NCBI RefSeq assembly: GCF_964340395.1
Contig: NC_135560.1
Location: forward strand, 6,294,598 to 6,358,597
Source of the DNA: Glandiceps talaboti
Lineage: Eukaryota > Hemichordata > Enteropneusta > Spengelidae
Direction of reading: 5' to 3'
Length of the DNA: 64,000 nt
Shown here: positions 10,971-25,631 of the stretch, piece after piece
Numbering within the stretch: position 1 is the first letter of the stretch
Layout of the letters: each line of letters opens with the position of its first letter
Position numbers and translations under genes: made by a program
Notes under the pieces: model-generated
Databases searched by the model: none
The model's input: only the letters and a program-made list of their open reading frames with translations
Told to the model about the DNA's origin: nothing

Positions 10971-13900
10971 GAGGGAGAGTGGTGGATTATACTCACAAAA
11001 AAACGATAAGTTTTGATCGCTCTAATAAGCATAATATTGATACGTCGAAACACTGAGCCGCCAGGTAACTATGAAGTCGGATGCGTTATCGATGTTGCAA
11101 AGTGCACTATATTCTATAGATAAAACAGGAGTAAGCATATAATATTCGATTTCTAAATTCCAGGCTCGTGTGGACGCGTCTCTTGCAACCCCTGTGTTTC
11201 ATATGATGAATTGGTTACGAAGTACTAGTACTGTAGTAGTAAAATTTTGATGAAAATATTGAATGTCATTTTTCGATGAATCTGCTAACCGTATAATTTG
11301 AGTAACATCCATGGATACTGTTACAATTCTGCAAGTTGAATAATTTTGTGTTTTTTGGTGTAATATGGAATAAAAAATCATGTGATATATGTATAACATA
11401 TAACCGAAAATACAGGGAAAGCATTGTAATGGAAATGGACTCGTTGCTAGGCAATATTTTTTTTTCTTTTTAGACTTGAAAGCACTCCGCAAAAATGAGT
11501 TATACAGTCAAAATCACAAGTATGAGGACTCCCATCAATTATTTGTTGTGGCAGTTTGCTAGCAGGCAAAATTCAATTCAAAGGAAACCCACTAAATTGA
11601 AGGACAAAGCATACACGTTTGCAGATTTTTTTTTCTGGAACACAGAAACCTTTTTACAGTATTATCAATAAAATTATTCCACAACATAATCAACATAATT
11701 GTTATTAATATTGTTATTATCATCATCATCAAACATCAACATGATTTTAAGTTTAAAAGTCTCCTAAGAAAAAAAAGCAAATAAAAAAAACATTATTTGC
11801 AAAAAATTAAACTACAGATTATGTAATACACTGGTTATATGATAACCACACCCACTTCTAGGCATAACTGTGATACAATATTACATATATTTGAAGTTAT
11901 TTTTAAATACATTTGGCAGTCTTTAGTATTTGATACAATTAAAATCACTTAACTTGAAGAACAAAACTTTGGCTTGAAAAAATCTCACTAACACTGCTAC
12001 ATTTTATCATCTGCCTCAAAAAACATGACCAAGGGTGTTTATATTTCATTAAAATCTTACCCACAAAGATATTTGTCCCAGCAAGGTGATACAATGTAGC
12101 AATGTTAGCAAGATTTTTGTTAATCCGGATGATACAATGTTGCAGTCTTAGTAAGATTTTTGTCAAGCATAATGAAAAAATGTAGCAATAACAGTGACTT
12201 AATAGTATTTTGTCAAGCTGGCCATGGCCAGATATTTTGTTTCAGGTTTGGTGATTTCAATTGTAAAACAGACAATATGAGAAATACGCAAATACCATTT
12301 CATGTTTACGAGGAAATGCTTATGTAATACAAATATTTTTTACTTTTGAAAAAAATCTTTAATGCAGCATTCTTGCAATTGTTCAGTTATTTTTAACAGC
12401 CTATCAAAAGGATATAAATGATAAAATGTAAATGTATGTACAACTGTTTTTCACATATTCAGTAAACCGTTTTTTTCTCAATGTTAATGGGGCATCTTAC
12501 ATGTTGCAAAGCATCGAGATATAAATTCCAGCCGGGCAAAAATTAAAAAAAAAAACGACACAAAATTAAGTTTGGGATAAACTTGTTCGCTAAATTTCTC
12601 TAAATTTGATTTAATCTAATTTAATTTACATACCCATGTTTATAGATATCCATAAAGAGGTGAATTGGTGTGCGTATGTGTGTGTGTGTGGGGGGGGGGA
12701 GTGGAACATGACCAAACTACAAACTCCATTGCATTTGAAAAAGTGACTAAAAAATTAACAAATACATAAATGTTTGATTTCAAAGACTAGAGTAAAGCAT
12801 AAATATTATTACCTAAACCAAATATCAACACAAATACACAGAAAGATTTTCCTACATTGAAAAGTGTTTTTTTCCAGATTACAAATTAGATGTTTTTCAT
12901 TTTGCTTTGCAATAATTAAAGAAATACTGTCAATTAAATTAATATATTTTATTTATTAATTTGTTTATTTGTCCATTTATTTATTCAGTTATCATAATTT
13001 TCAGAAATATGTTTGCAAATTATAAATGATAATTATTATAAAATACAGATTTAAAGAAAAAGAAATAAGTTTCAGTGATATAATATTTTGATCCACTATA
13101 AAATATACATGTATAGGAAGAGACAAGTCTGAATTTTAATGCCACCAGAGAAAAGAAATCACACCATAGTTCTAGTTCGTATGAATCATCAGTGTTTCAA
13201 CAAATCTGTGTGTTGATTTTATTACATAGCTTTACATCTGATGTCCAAACATAAAAAAATAAATCCCCCTCACTTTTGGCCAGCTGCCAATCGTTCTACT
13301 GCTATCTTAGCAACGACTTGGGCTTTCATGTAAGCCACACTGAAAAAGAATCTTGTTTACATACACTGTCCTGAAAAGAACTGCTTGTCAGAACTTGCCA
13401 AAGTGGTTCTAGAGTGTTTGGGTCTATATTGATACATAAGGGAAAGAATACAAAATATGAAAGTAGTACATAGCAACAACATAAGTAGGTATTCACATAC
13501 ACTGAAAAAAAGGGGGAACAGAAATAAAGGAAAAGAAATGATATTTACAGAAATTGTTCAAATATCTAGGAGCTTACAGCAGATTAAATATCAAATCAAC
13601 AAATTGATGAAAAGTATAGAATTGTGGTGTCTGATAACTATTCAGTGTTGCATGGATGTTTTTAAGGAATTTACATGAAAATATATTCAATGTATTTTGA
13701 CCTTGAAATGGAACCTGGCAAATCAAAACACCCTGGCAACAGCTGTTCATGAACATAGACTGTGATTGAAATAAGATAACTGAGTTCACTGATCGGAAAC
13801 GATGAACCAAGTCTGACAGTATGTTCAGTAGTGCTTGCATATAATACTGGTACCTCTCACCATGTGGTTCAATAGCCTAGCTGTACCACAATTAATATTA

Positions 13901-15890
13901 TACATCCAAACCAAGTTATAAAAATAGTATGCTAATTAAGTATTTAGTATGTAAATTAATTCAGTTCATCTTGTACTGATTAGCATATGAATACATTCCA
14001 ATGTGTGGGTGATGAATTTCTGATTTGTGATGGGTAAAATACAATTTACATGAAAAATAAACAATGCCCAAGAAACTAAAACAATGCCATCTCATTGATG
14101 TTTTCATTCTGAGTGAGTGAAGTAATAAAACAATAAATAATGAACAAAAAATGTCTTTTCCTTGCTCTGGAATCAAATTATGCATTTAGTTCCAAACTCA
14201 GAGTGTAAATAATTTATCTAGTATATTTTGGCTAGATCACACATAGATTTTTTTTTTTTAAAACTGAGTTTGTGAATATTTGGTATTGAGTATTGTATTT
14301 TTCAAAATTATGACCTTGACAAAATCTTAAATACAATTCTAGTCTTTCAAAAATTTTCCATCAATATTTAATAGCAGCTGAGAAAAATTTAGAAAATATA
14401 AACTTTCTCTTAAAATCATTTCCTAAAAAGGGTCAAATTCAGAAGAAAGGATAAAAAATAAATAAATAAAAGTGGGTGTGTCTGACTTTTTCTCACACAA
14501 ACGAAAAATTTGGGACCCTATTAAAACTTTTTCTCAAAAAAATTTCACTGGTTTCGATAATATTCATTTTTGCTCTGTTGGTAGAAAACTTTTCAAAAGT
14601 TTTTATTATGAAAGGTAAAGTGACACATTCAAAACAAATTTGTGGGGCATGAAAACCAAAAATAAGATGAAATGAGAAAATAAAACATGAAAATGAATTA
14701 AGAAGGAAAAAAGGCCAAAATATGTTTCATTTAAAATTAGTGTCGTTTGTGTTATTACTTTCAGTTAAAAATTCTTGGAATATAATCACAAGAAAATATC
14801 TTTAAAAAAAATTTATTTTGAAAAATATGCCAAAAAACACACCTACATACGTATTATAAGGTAGAGCAAACATTTCATAAAATTATTTTCTGTTTTATAC
14901 ACGTACCTCAACAGTGAAACTAAAATTGTAAGATATATGGCTTTAATATGAAAGGATTGATTGTGAAATGTGCACACATGGAAAGTTTTAGGAGTTTTTG
15001 TGACCCCTTCTATCACCTTTTATCTTATAAAACCCAAAGAGAGCTTTGAAGAGGTACAATCCAGCTTCTTTTTAACAGAACAGGCAATCAAATAACATCA
15101 GTTATATTACATGTGTGCCCAGAGTCATCTCATTTGCATATGAAAACCCTATTAGCACAACAAAAGGTTTTTTTTTATTGGCCAGCATTAAGGTCTCTTG
15201 GTACTACAGATAGGACTAAGCAGTCAATGGAAATGTGAATGTATTGTAATGTCCTACACTAATAGTGTGCATGGGTCTACTTCAGAACAACCCATATACT
15301 AGCTTATCAATGGCTTTTTACACTCAACATTTTAGGACTGTGACATGATTATTATGTTGAAATGACACTTTGAAGTGAAACCTTGCATTTCATTTTGGGT
15401 CACAGTTATATCAAATAGACTTCAAATTACTAACAGTACTGTCAAATACGAAAATTTTCACTTGAAATTTGTGTTCATTTTATTTTCGCTAGTACCTTTT
15501 CCCGCCAAAAATTACAATCAACATGAAGTGACTTTTTTTACTTGAGTTACCATGCATACCTTCCTAAATTGCTGAACATTTGGTCCAATTTCTCTTTTCA
15601 ATGAAAATTAATCACTTGAAAATACAGTATTCTCATAAAACTGGGATTGTGAAGATGATGTACAAAGCCAAGCACATTTAATGCACTTGAACGCACATAT
15701 ATATTCAGCAGACACAATATAAAAATGGCTGCATCGTGACTGACACATATTCTTTGTGTGCTAACGGTTGTACTCATAAAATGTCGATCAGACTGAACGA
15801 AAACTGTGCTGTAAGTGTTTGTTTGGCCAAACAAATGAAATTCTTTGATGTCCATTTTCTTGATAATTTTCTATTTATAGCATCTTTAAA
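10971..15890. other. AT-rich intergenic stretch, nothing recognised
   Basis: Only short chance reading frames and homopolymers are visible, plus a (TG)n-G9 tract near 12676-12700. No splice-bounded coding segment, RNA gene or mobile element was recognised. Confidence 0.55.
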
Positions 15891-15891
15891 T

Positions 15892-16222
15892 GTTTAATAT
15901 CCCCAATAGTTTTCCTCGTTCAGCTGAGGAAATTAAGAGTGACCTAGGGGGATTTGTCATTACGAGTTGATAGACGAGTAGTGACAAAAACCTTTATAGG
16001 TCAGGAGTATTTTCTGGCAGAATGAAGAAAAATACTGGAGAATAACATAATTATACCAGCACCAATAATATCAAAGAAAAATCGAGGAAAGTAATGATAA
16101 TTTTGAATGTTTTGACTCATATTTCAAACACATCAGAACCAGTGACGTAGACACGTGCTGTCGTGACATAGACATGTGTTGTCATGATGTAGAACAACCA
16201 GGGTACAAATTTCATATTTTTG
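15892..16222. mobile_element. foldback (long inverted repeat) element, copy A
   Basis: Two imperfect inverted arms of about 75-80 bp (about 15892-15968 and 15973-16053) meet at a short centre around TTGTCATTAC...GTAGTGACAA. A non-palindromic body follows to about 16222. The whole unit matches copy B at 51019-51350 over more than 300 bp in the same orientation. On the minus strand the body could encode MSMSRQ... and a hydrophobic segment, but indels and stops break the frame. No transposase is visible; it may be a non-autonomous element. Confidence 0.6.
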
Positions 16223-17627
16223 GCTTGTGCATGTGTATAATTTCTATAATCCCCAATATGAGCTACTATTCCAGGTTCCTCAGACAAGCAAAATGTGGGT
16301 TGATTGTATTAACATGTTCAAGATGTACATACACTGACAGCTGCAAGTGAAGAATTCTGGCACTATATACATAACATAGCTAGGAATACATGTTATCATT
16401 ATAGAAAATATGAACCAATTTTTTATTTGTTAATAGTATTTTTTTTGTCGCTAGATCCAATGAGCTTCCATGTATTTATTTATTTTTACCACCAACATAT
16501 CTTTATCTCTTTATTTACATTACATGATATTTTCTGTTGTTATTGTGAAACTTAATTGTACCCCAAAAAATCTGTCTTAATTGATATGCATGTCTGGTCC
16601 ATGGACCTTGATTAGTTTCTAGGGATCTATTTCCATGGCCCTCACTAGAAATGTTCTTTCTGTTCCTTTCAAAGATTGTATATATATATATATATATTTC
16701 TTTTCTGGTGGACAAAATTTCAATTCAATTCAATTGAATTCTACTAATGCATCCCTTGGGTTGTCGTTACCATGGTATTAACAATCATACTGAAAAAATA
16801 GCAAACAAGTAATATGCATGGACCATGTACAAAACAATGTAAAAACAGAAGGCAAATTTTGCATGACCACATGGTAATACATGGGTGTGGTACATGTATG
16901 TCCTTTCCCATTATCCAAAAGGGCAGGTGTGTCTATGAGCTTGAATTGAAATTTGTTTAATTGAGAAACTACACATTCATTTGTGTTGGCCTACTAGTCA
17001 GTAACAGTGCTTTGAGCCATGCATGGATAGTACAGCCCAGTCTACATCAGTTTGGTACAATGAAGAATACTAGTATATAACATGACATGACTGTAGTGAT
17101 TGTCACAACCTGTTACATTCTATAGAAACCCTTCTAGACATCTAAGTCTTGTACATTGTACTTTTTTTAACACAGAGCCGTTTATTTCTGACAACTTGGA
17201 ACATTATGATCAAGTCACTTTCTCCAAGGATATTTTGCATTCATGGTTTTTTATTCACGTTTATAGTACATTCGGTAACAATAACCCAGGGGCTGAGTAG
17301 AATTGAATTGATTCATTTTTTTCCTACAATGGTATAAACATCTATTCCTGGCTGGCAATGAAAGAATGTTTCATTCCTTTTGCCGCCAAAGGATTGATAT
17401 ATTCTGATATTACAGTACAACGCTGGCAGTGGTGGGATTGACTGATAACTTCTGATATTACAGTAATATTAAAATATTTTAATAAAAATGTAAAATTCCT
17501 TGTCTATTTTTACTTTCTATTTTAGTAATCCATCTCAGTCCATTAGTGAACTGTAGTAACAATTTAAAAAGTAGAATTCCTGTTTACCAGAACAATTTCC
17601 AGTACCATGCCCCTCTGACCAAAATAC

Positions 17628-17712
17628 ACCAACCAACCAACCAACCAACCAACCAACCAACCAACCAACAAACAAACAAACAAACAAACAAACAAACAAA
17701 CAAACAAACAAA
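17628..17712. repeat. (AACC)n-(AAAC)n microsatellite
   Basis: About 40 bp of AACC units pass directly into about 45 bp of AAAC units. Both are open in several frames, which produces spurious repetitive reading frames. Confidence 0.95.
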
Positions 17713-18174
17713 ATATGTTGTGTTTCCAATAACAAAACAAATATTATCTTGAAATGTTTGTCATATTTATTTTTGGGCACTATGATAAATTTATTTTCTT
17801 TGGTTGTTTAAATTTCTGATTTTTTTTCACACCTTTCATATTTTCTCAAATAATGAAAAAGTGTAAAAAAATATGTACGGTAAACCTAGATATTTTCACC
17901 GCTATAAAATTTTGTAATTTACAGTCTTCAGATAGTTCTCAAAGACTAATTATCAGAATGATACCTTGTGTTCATGTACACGGAAGCATTTTTAGTCACT
18001 ACCGATATTTAGTTTTACGTTTTTATTTTCTAGTGAAATAAGTAAAATTAAGTCTTTAGAATTTTTTTTCATTTTTACAGTATATATAGTAATTGGGTAA
18101 ATCAAACACCATATTCTTGTATTTCACCTATTAAATGTATATTGTGTTGGAATAGTATTAAGACTGGTGTGGGT

Positions 18175-18205
18175 AGGGGTAGGGGTAGGGGTAGGATTGG
18201 GGGTG
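18175..18205 (+). repeat. (GGGGTA)n tract, possible G-quadruplex
   Basis: Four GGGGTA-type units in a row followed by GATTGGGGGTGAGG give at least four G-runs on the plus strand. It resembles a telomere-like repeat but is too short to be a telomere relic with any confidence. Confidence 0.8.
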
Positions 18206-19026
18206 AGGTGGTGGTGGGTGTGTGAGTCATGAAACTTAGATCTTATAAGTTATATCAATTAATTAAGACTGACACTGCATATTAAAGGGTGTACCACTTA
18301 CATAGACTTTCTAGAAGATAAGTCTTCCACATGTTAAAAAAGCTCTAAAAGTTAGTTTAAATTTTGAAATATTGATATACCACATAGTATTCAATTTAAT
18401 TTTGTTCCAAACACAACTTGAAAATTTTACCTGAAATTTTCGACTCCACACTTCAGACTAGTTGTGATTTGAAACAAAAGTTAAATTGAATATTATGGTT
18501 TACCAACACAGATGAATTTCCATTTGAAAATATACCGGATAGTTTGAACCAGATTTGAAAAAAAAAGCAATGTTTGAATGTTGGAATAAATTTTGATGCA
18601 GGCAAGGTGTTCAATACAGTATTATAGTATGGGAATTAAGTGTTTTTTAAAACAGTTTTGATGCAAGGAAAGTAACTTGAACTAATTAATTTGGTACATA
18701 CATATATATATATACTATAGAAAGACCCCATACAAGTTTAGTCCTGTCTTGTGGAGGTCTTTTAGCAGCCTTTATATTCTAATACATTAAATGTGATTCT
18801 CCTGTTAGGAGTTCTGCATATTCCATAGTAAAACCAGGGAATAGAGAATACAAGAGTATTGTAATGGAATTTGGAATTTGGCTTCCATGGGGAGAGCATT
18901 TTCCCCTAAATTTTATTGTCCTCTTTTAGTAACACATCTAGGTGGAATTCATGTATTGACATGTATAGGTGCTGAAGAACTACTTCATGCATAACAATAA
19001 TGATCATGAGTGTCACTCAACAAGAG

Positions 19027-19061
<35 letters not shown>

Positions 19062-20473
19062 GTAAAGTCTATATAAAATCTGCAATTTAGTACAGTATAG
19101 GGACACTCTCCTGCTGTGCTGTCTTCTTATTTGTTCCCCCTTTTTAATAGTTTGTTTCTGTACTTCTAGGCCAACAGTTATTACTTCTATTCGAATATCC
19201 AAAATGCAAATAATTTTTGTGTGTGCGAACATGTTCTTTGTCTTTTTTTTTCTCTTCATGCTAACAACAATTGTGAATGAGTTGTTTTTTCTTCAATAAT
19301 TGAGTGTCCATCTAGTGAAGAGTGGGTTTTATTTGTCTGTATACATGTGTGTTGGGTCCCAAACTAGACTGCATTGTTGTAGTGAGAAAGGCCAGGAAAT
19401 GTGGCCTTTTCATGGCCTCTTCTATTATCCAGACTCTCATAGACACATACAACAAAAACCTAACAAGGTTTTAACACTTCACAAGGCGTGATGTAGTAGA
19501 CCCTCTAGGGAAAAGTTACCAACACTGGCACTTTTTTCTCTACCCATTCAAATCTTTCAGTACATTTTGTTCTGCATGCATTCACCAATGGAATTACAAT
19601 TCTGATACACTGTCTTTCTGGTTTTTAAACACATAAAGATATGTTTGCATACATCATTGTTAAAATAGCTATGAAGTGGGGGGGGGGGGGGGTGAGAATG
19701 AGGGGGGGGGGGTGCAGGGATAAAGATCATTCGAATATAGCACTGAACAGTCCACTGCTTACAAGACTATAATTATAAGACTGCTGATGTTACTGTATTT
19801 CTGGTAAAACACTGTAGAGATGTGTTCATATATGAAATAACTAGAGTAGGAGAATGGGGGTGGGGGGGAGGGGTGGGAGGGGAAGCTAGGGACAAAGAGT
19901 TGATGACCACTACACCAAGGACAGCAATACTAGCCACCATACCCATCAGAATTGTATAACTCAGTACTGTAACTATACATACCTATTCCTAGGAGACTTT
20001 CCAAAGGTGCAAATTTAAGTTATAAAAAGAACAACACCGAAAAAACAAACAACGAAACTACAAAGAAAAACAACAAAATAGTTTTCACAGTTGACTATAC
20101 AAACAGACCTGCTGAAAACACACAAAGTCAATAACAAGCATTGACTGCTAACACACAGTTTTTATACACCTATAAATGCAAGATTAATGTTCTTGGCTGA
20201 TGCGAATTGCCTGAGGGGGCGACGTACTTTACATTATTTTTATAAAAGTACACATTTGGTAGGGGACAGCTTTCTTTTATGGCTCACAATGAATAGCCAA
20301 CATTGAAAGTAAATGCATTCCTAATTCGCTCTAAGCTATGAATTCAAGTAATTATATAAGGGGCGAAAATAATAGAATGCATTGTGGTGCACAACAGTAT
20401 CTGTTGGTACGATTTATGTATGAGTTTTCTTTTCCCCTTTTCAATAAAAAATATAATACATGTAGATCTATAG

Positions 20474-20474
20474 A

Positions 20475-20517
<43 letters not shown>

Positions 20518-20600
20518 CACACACACACACACACACACAGACAGACAGACAGACAGACAGACACACAAACAAACAGTGAGACACAGACAGAGGCACAGAG
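20474..20600. repeat. compound (TG)n-(AG)n-(AC)n-(GACA)n microsatellite
   Basis: Four dinucleotide or tetranucleotide blocks are joined with no unique sequence between them. The TG and AC blocks are mutually complementary and could fold around the AG block. Confidence 0.95.
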
Positions 20601-22865
20601 AGATCGAGACAACTGTAGAGGCAGAGAAAGAAAGAAAGGAACATAAGGCTGCATAAAAAAATCAAAGAATTAATCTAAAGTTGTCCGTCAATGTTGAAAT
20701 TTACTTTCCATCAGTAAAATATAATCTTTTCCCCATTTTCTGCATTTCATTTTATCCTGTGAGCTATCATAGTGTTGTAGAGCTAACTACTGTACTACAA
20801 CACAACTGTACTGTGAGCTATCAGTGTTGTAGACACAACTACGGTACTGCAAGGCATCATGGGAATTGAATGCACATGTGACAGGAAGATTGTGGTAGTT
20901 TTTCTACAAAAATCTCTTGAAGGTTTATGCCAATTCCATAGTAATTATGATTTCATTTCCTTATCATGTAGGATAAGAGTAAAAATTCATGATAATTCTT
21001 GGCCACAAAATAGTAAATACAATTCTTCAACAGGTCTAACGACAACTGAAAATGATCCAAAACAAAAAAAATTCAGGGTAAAGAAAGAAGATCCCACTGT
21101 ACTGTGATCTTTTTACAAATTACTGATCAAGAAAAAAGAAAGTCAAATTAATTTGCCATTTGATCCAAGATACTGAAATTTAATTATCTTTTACCAGACA
21201 AATAGTTACTACGGTGACCGTAGGTTACTTGTAAATAGCACAGTGTATGCTAAAGAGTTGAGTTCCATCGTAAATTCAACCTATCTATTTTATAGTAGTT
21301 TGGTCCATCATTTATTGTTTTCTTTACAAAAGTTGGTTAAATCTACTAAATATAGGGGGTACAGGTGTCAGGAAAAGAATCAAATTTACCACCAAAGCTG
21401 ATTGTCAATTTTTATATACATTTTAAATTTGCATTTTTTTTCGTCACATCTTCATATCTACCTATTTTCAAAAGAAACATTTTAAAAATTCAAACTTGCT
21501 ATTTTTTTATTCCATCTGTTTTAATAAAAATTTGTAGTTTTATGATAAAAATAATGGAAATATATAGTGATATAACTTGTAAAATGTGCACTATACTGGT
21601 AAAAATATCAAAATGCACATCATTTTTATTATATTTTTATGTAAATAAAATCTGCGAATGCTGCCCATAGCATCTAATCTGGAAATCAGTCAGCTTTGCC
21701 CAATATCTGATTCAGACCCATTGCATGTATACATAGACTTGAATTCCTGACAAGTGAATGAACAACTATTTATTTTCAGTTTTAAAAGTTGGACATTCTG
21801 AAGGAATTATCAATGCATAGCATCAAATTGTGTAATTAATGATAATAAAATTTGTAGATATTAAAATAAAATCTGGGAGGTTTTAAATATTGTGATAAAT
21901 TATATTCCGTGAATGCTTCTATCAGAGATGGATTAGGTAACTAATACCGGTTAAAAGGGAAAGAAAAATCTACCCATAAATATTCAGATTATGAAAAAGC
22001 ATAAAACATACAAGAGTTGACAATAACCAGGGGTCATTAACCTCATGAGAAAGATTACTGGCAATATCAGACTGAATTATCCATCCCAAATTTGTCTCTG
22101 GTTCTATTCAGATTGTCCAGTGGAGAGAAACTGGGTACATCTCATTTCAGTCACAATGACATCATGACCTTCATTTTAGACTCATTTCTTTGGCTTTTGT
22201 TAATTTTGATAAAACCAACAAACCAGTGCTTTAATTTGAGCTGATGATTTTAAATCATGTTGGATTTTCTGTGGCAAATTCTCTCTCATACTTGGTAAAT
22301 TTTTAATATTTGTAGTAAACTTTCATGTGATAAGTGTGTGTATGTGGCAAATTCTTATATATGGTAATTTTTTAATTGCCCAAAGGTGGATTATTACAAT
22401 GAGCTCCATCTGTCTGTACAAATGTCCGTACCGTTGTGTGTCTATCCGTCCATCTATCCATATATGTCATTTCTCAGACATGCGATTTCTGACTACCTGG
22501 CACAAAGGTGACATATTACATGTATATGAGACTTACATATGTCACCTTGTTTTGTGATATAAGCAAATGTGACCAAATGGAGGCTCTATTTGTAGTTAAA
22601 ATCAATATCTACTGCATAACTCAAAAACATGTAGTACATTGACTCCATTCAAGTGTCTACCTCCATATTATCAGGTGTAAACGTTTTGAGACCTTGACTT
22701 TTGACCCGGACTCAATTATTGAAATCCAGCCATTTTCTGCCTATCACTTTTCAGTATTTATTTGTTGCCACCAATTTCTTTTAAATCATGACTCCCTTCA
22801 GTCACATAAATCGTGTTTCCATTCAATAATATATAGGAGTTAAGTTTTGAGGGGTCTGTGTCTGC

Positions 22866-23270
22866 TATAAAGACTTGTTCATGTGTGGTCAGTTGTCATG
22901 TGGTAAATTTTTAATGTGGTAAATTCTCGTGGTTAATTCATTAATATTGCAAAATTCTCATATGTGGTAATTTTTTTAATGTGGTAAATTCTCATGTGGT
23001 TATAATTTATCAATGTGGCAAAATTCTCGTATCTGGTAAATTTTCTAATGTGAATTCTCATGTGTGGAAATTTCTCATGTGGTAACTTTCTAATGTGGCA
23101 AAATTCTCGTATGTGGTAAATTCGCATATGTGGTAATTTGCTCATGTGGTAAATTTTTGTGTTGTACATTTTTTAATTTAAATTTTCATTTGTTAATTTT
23201 GCATATGAAGTATACTTTCATGTAAAGTAAATTTTCACATGTGTTAAATTTTCATAGCGTGATAATAAAA
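22866..23270. repeat. degenerate short tandem array (TGTGGTAAATTCTCA-like unit)
   Basis: Units of roughly 14-28 bp built from ATGTGGTAAATT and CTCATGTGGTAA recur about twenty times with heavy divergence. Isolated related units also occur at about 22265-22380. It reads as a decayed satellite-like array with no coding potential. Confidence 0.7.
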
Positions 23271-23768
23271 ATTCTGCAATGAGGACAATGTGAATTGTAA
23301 TACTGGTTGGCAACTCTACTGTGAAATTGACACACATGAAGTGAAATTGACAGTGCACATAGATGTCATGTACACATAGATAGAAATGTATCCATCCAAT
23401 TCAGTACAATCACTGATGACGATACAATGAAAGAATGGAATGGAAGTAGTTGCTATGACACCATGCAGAAATGGACGCAGAGAGTTTGAACACTGAAATT
23501 TAAGGGCATTTCTCAAATGAAACCAAATCTGGAATAGTCTTTGATTGAGTCAGTGCAAAGATGGAATACACACTATAAAGTTATTGATGTCATAGATTTC
23601 TAAACTGCAGCTGTGTATGCAATAATTATCTCTGTCTCCAGACTCGCTGCTATAATATGGTAAACAGGAAAATACTGTTCTCTCTGTAGGCATTCAGATT
23701 TCTGAACTGGGGGCCTGATCTCCATGTGCAATAATCTCTGTCAGTATAGAAATTCATGAGTACTCATT

Positions 23769-23771
<3 letters not shown>

Positions 23772-23815
<44 letters not shown>
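23772..23815. repeat. poly-A run of 44
   Basis: A pure A tract. It could be the tail of an unrecognised retroposed sequence, but no body is recognisable to its left. The length may be uncertain in the assembly. Confidence 0.9.
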
Positions 23816-23820
<5 letters not shown>

Positions 23821-25631
23821 CTCTCTCTGAAGGCATTCACATAGAACATGAATAATAAGCAGCAGGTCAGTATCTTAGTTGCTTACTTTATTAAAAACCA
23901 TGTCTTACAAGTCCTACCAGGTTGATAATTCTTTGCATCAACACAGATAACAGCTACAATAAGGGAAATACCTTACAAATCAATACAAGTAAACCTAGCT
24001 GTCATTTCCTTACAAATTAATGAAAATCCAACGCCGACATTGAATCAATAATTTTTAGCAAGCCTTACAATTCGTGAAAGGAAGATAAAACTACAGCCTT
24101 CACTGTTAACATTGTGCACTTATAATACTGCCAGCAAATGTTGTTAATTTAAATACCTAGGTATGAAACACTCCTTAGGCCAGTGGTCAATCGCAAAGAG
24201 TTACTGTAATATACTGGTCATGTGATGCTCCCATTTATTGGCAAGTACCACACAAGAGTCCTTTTCCTCTATGATGGAAACCAAATAACAGATTTTTTAA
24301 TATTGGATTTTTAGTTTACCTTGAATCCTCAGAATTAAGCTTCACATGGAATCAGGAAGCAATTGTGTTTAATTTTAGATATTACCCAATTGGAGAAGTA
24401 ATTTGCAGTATAGCATTCTCTTCAAACCTCTCATTTCCTGAATCACATTTTTTTTTGCCATTTCCCACTTTTCAGACCACAAGAAGTATAATTTTGGTGG
24501 GGTAAATAGTAGCGTTTTGTGAGGATTGTAACGAGTTCCAGACAAGACGTATTAGTACTGATGAATGTCTGTCGATAAATTAGTTCCTATTCCGCTAACA
24601 CAAGATTCAACATTCATGACTAGATCACATCAGAAGAGTGTAGGTTCCCAGAACTTCAATTGAAGCAGTCGACCCAAATTGTCATCGTAGACGTAATCAG
24701 ATTTCTAATCTCATGCCTTAGAATTTCGACATCGTTGTTGACTTAGCGGTTCATTGACGGCAGCGTCGTGAGGGTCACTATACACACACTATATCCTCTG
24801 TCTGCATCAAATAGAGTCGGGGGTTTGATGACAACATTTGCCAATCAATCACGAGTCCATACAAATCTTACTCCATGTGTGTACATTTCACTATAGTACA
24901 CTACACCGATTACATCTCATTTGCATATCAATGATCTCAGCAGGTAATTCTTTACAGAATGCCACAAAAGAGAAAATAAAGAGTCATAAACTAAATTTCG
25001 TATCCCTCACAGAAATATGCAAATAAATTAGTCTGCTTTACAAGTTGGCTCAGGATTAGCCGTTGGGTAATTTATTAGGTCTATATATGCCTTAAGATGG
25101 CTCTTTTCATCATGCCATAACTTCCAATATACTTACTTTTTACAAAATATTCAAATTACTTTTTATTGATATTTATAAATTCCTACGCTGTGCTAACAAA
25201 GATTCTTTGCAATGTGACAGCGTTTCGAGTCCATCCTTTCAGAAATAAATAAATTAAAAAAATCTGCAATTTCCATGTCTCATATGGTGTCTTTTATTTT
25301 CTTGTGAAGTCTATTTTTTGAGTAAATCCTCACGAACCATTGGGGACTGAAATTAAAAAATCTGCAAATCTCTGTTCATTGTGTATCTGAAAGTACACTG
25401 GTATACATTTTGTGCATCGTGTTTGTGGAACCTTGGCCCCGAAGAGTCAATAAAACTAACTGCAGCTCAGAGAAAAAAACACACTTACTCTCTTTACTCC
25501 CAGCATGCCATTGGTAAGCGTCATGTTGAGGTACAAATGTTGAAATGATGAATTTAAGTTTCAAGACTGTACTTTCTTATTTTGTAATTTTCTGGCAGGG
25601 TAGGGAGGAAGACTCATTTTCTGGTTGGATC

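Larger units (their letters stand above)
16223..22860. other. intergenic stretch with simple repeats
   Basis: Apart from the arrays listed separately, this stretch has a poly-T of 28 at 19029-19056, G-runs at about 19678-19712 and 19857-19880, and a 45-55-bp direct duplication at about 20758-20850. At 22400-22600 there is a TCCGTCCATCTATCC-type tract followed by sequence that looks like an old dispersed repeat. No gene was recognised. Confidence 0.5.

Noticed and set aside
18175-18205. Interstitial telomere repeat
   Set aside because: GGGGTA is not the metazoan TTAGGG unit and only about four copies exist.
22866-23270. CRISPR-like direct repeats
   Set aside because: The repeats are short, degenerate and without uniform spacers, in a eukaryotic genome.
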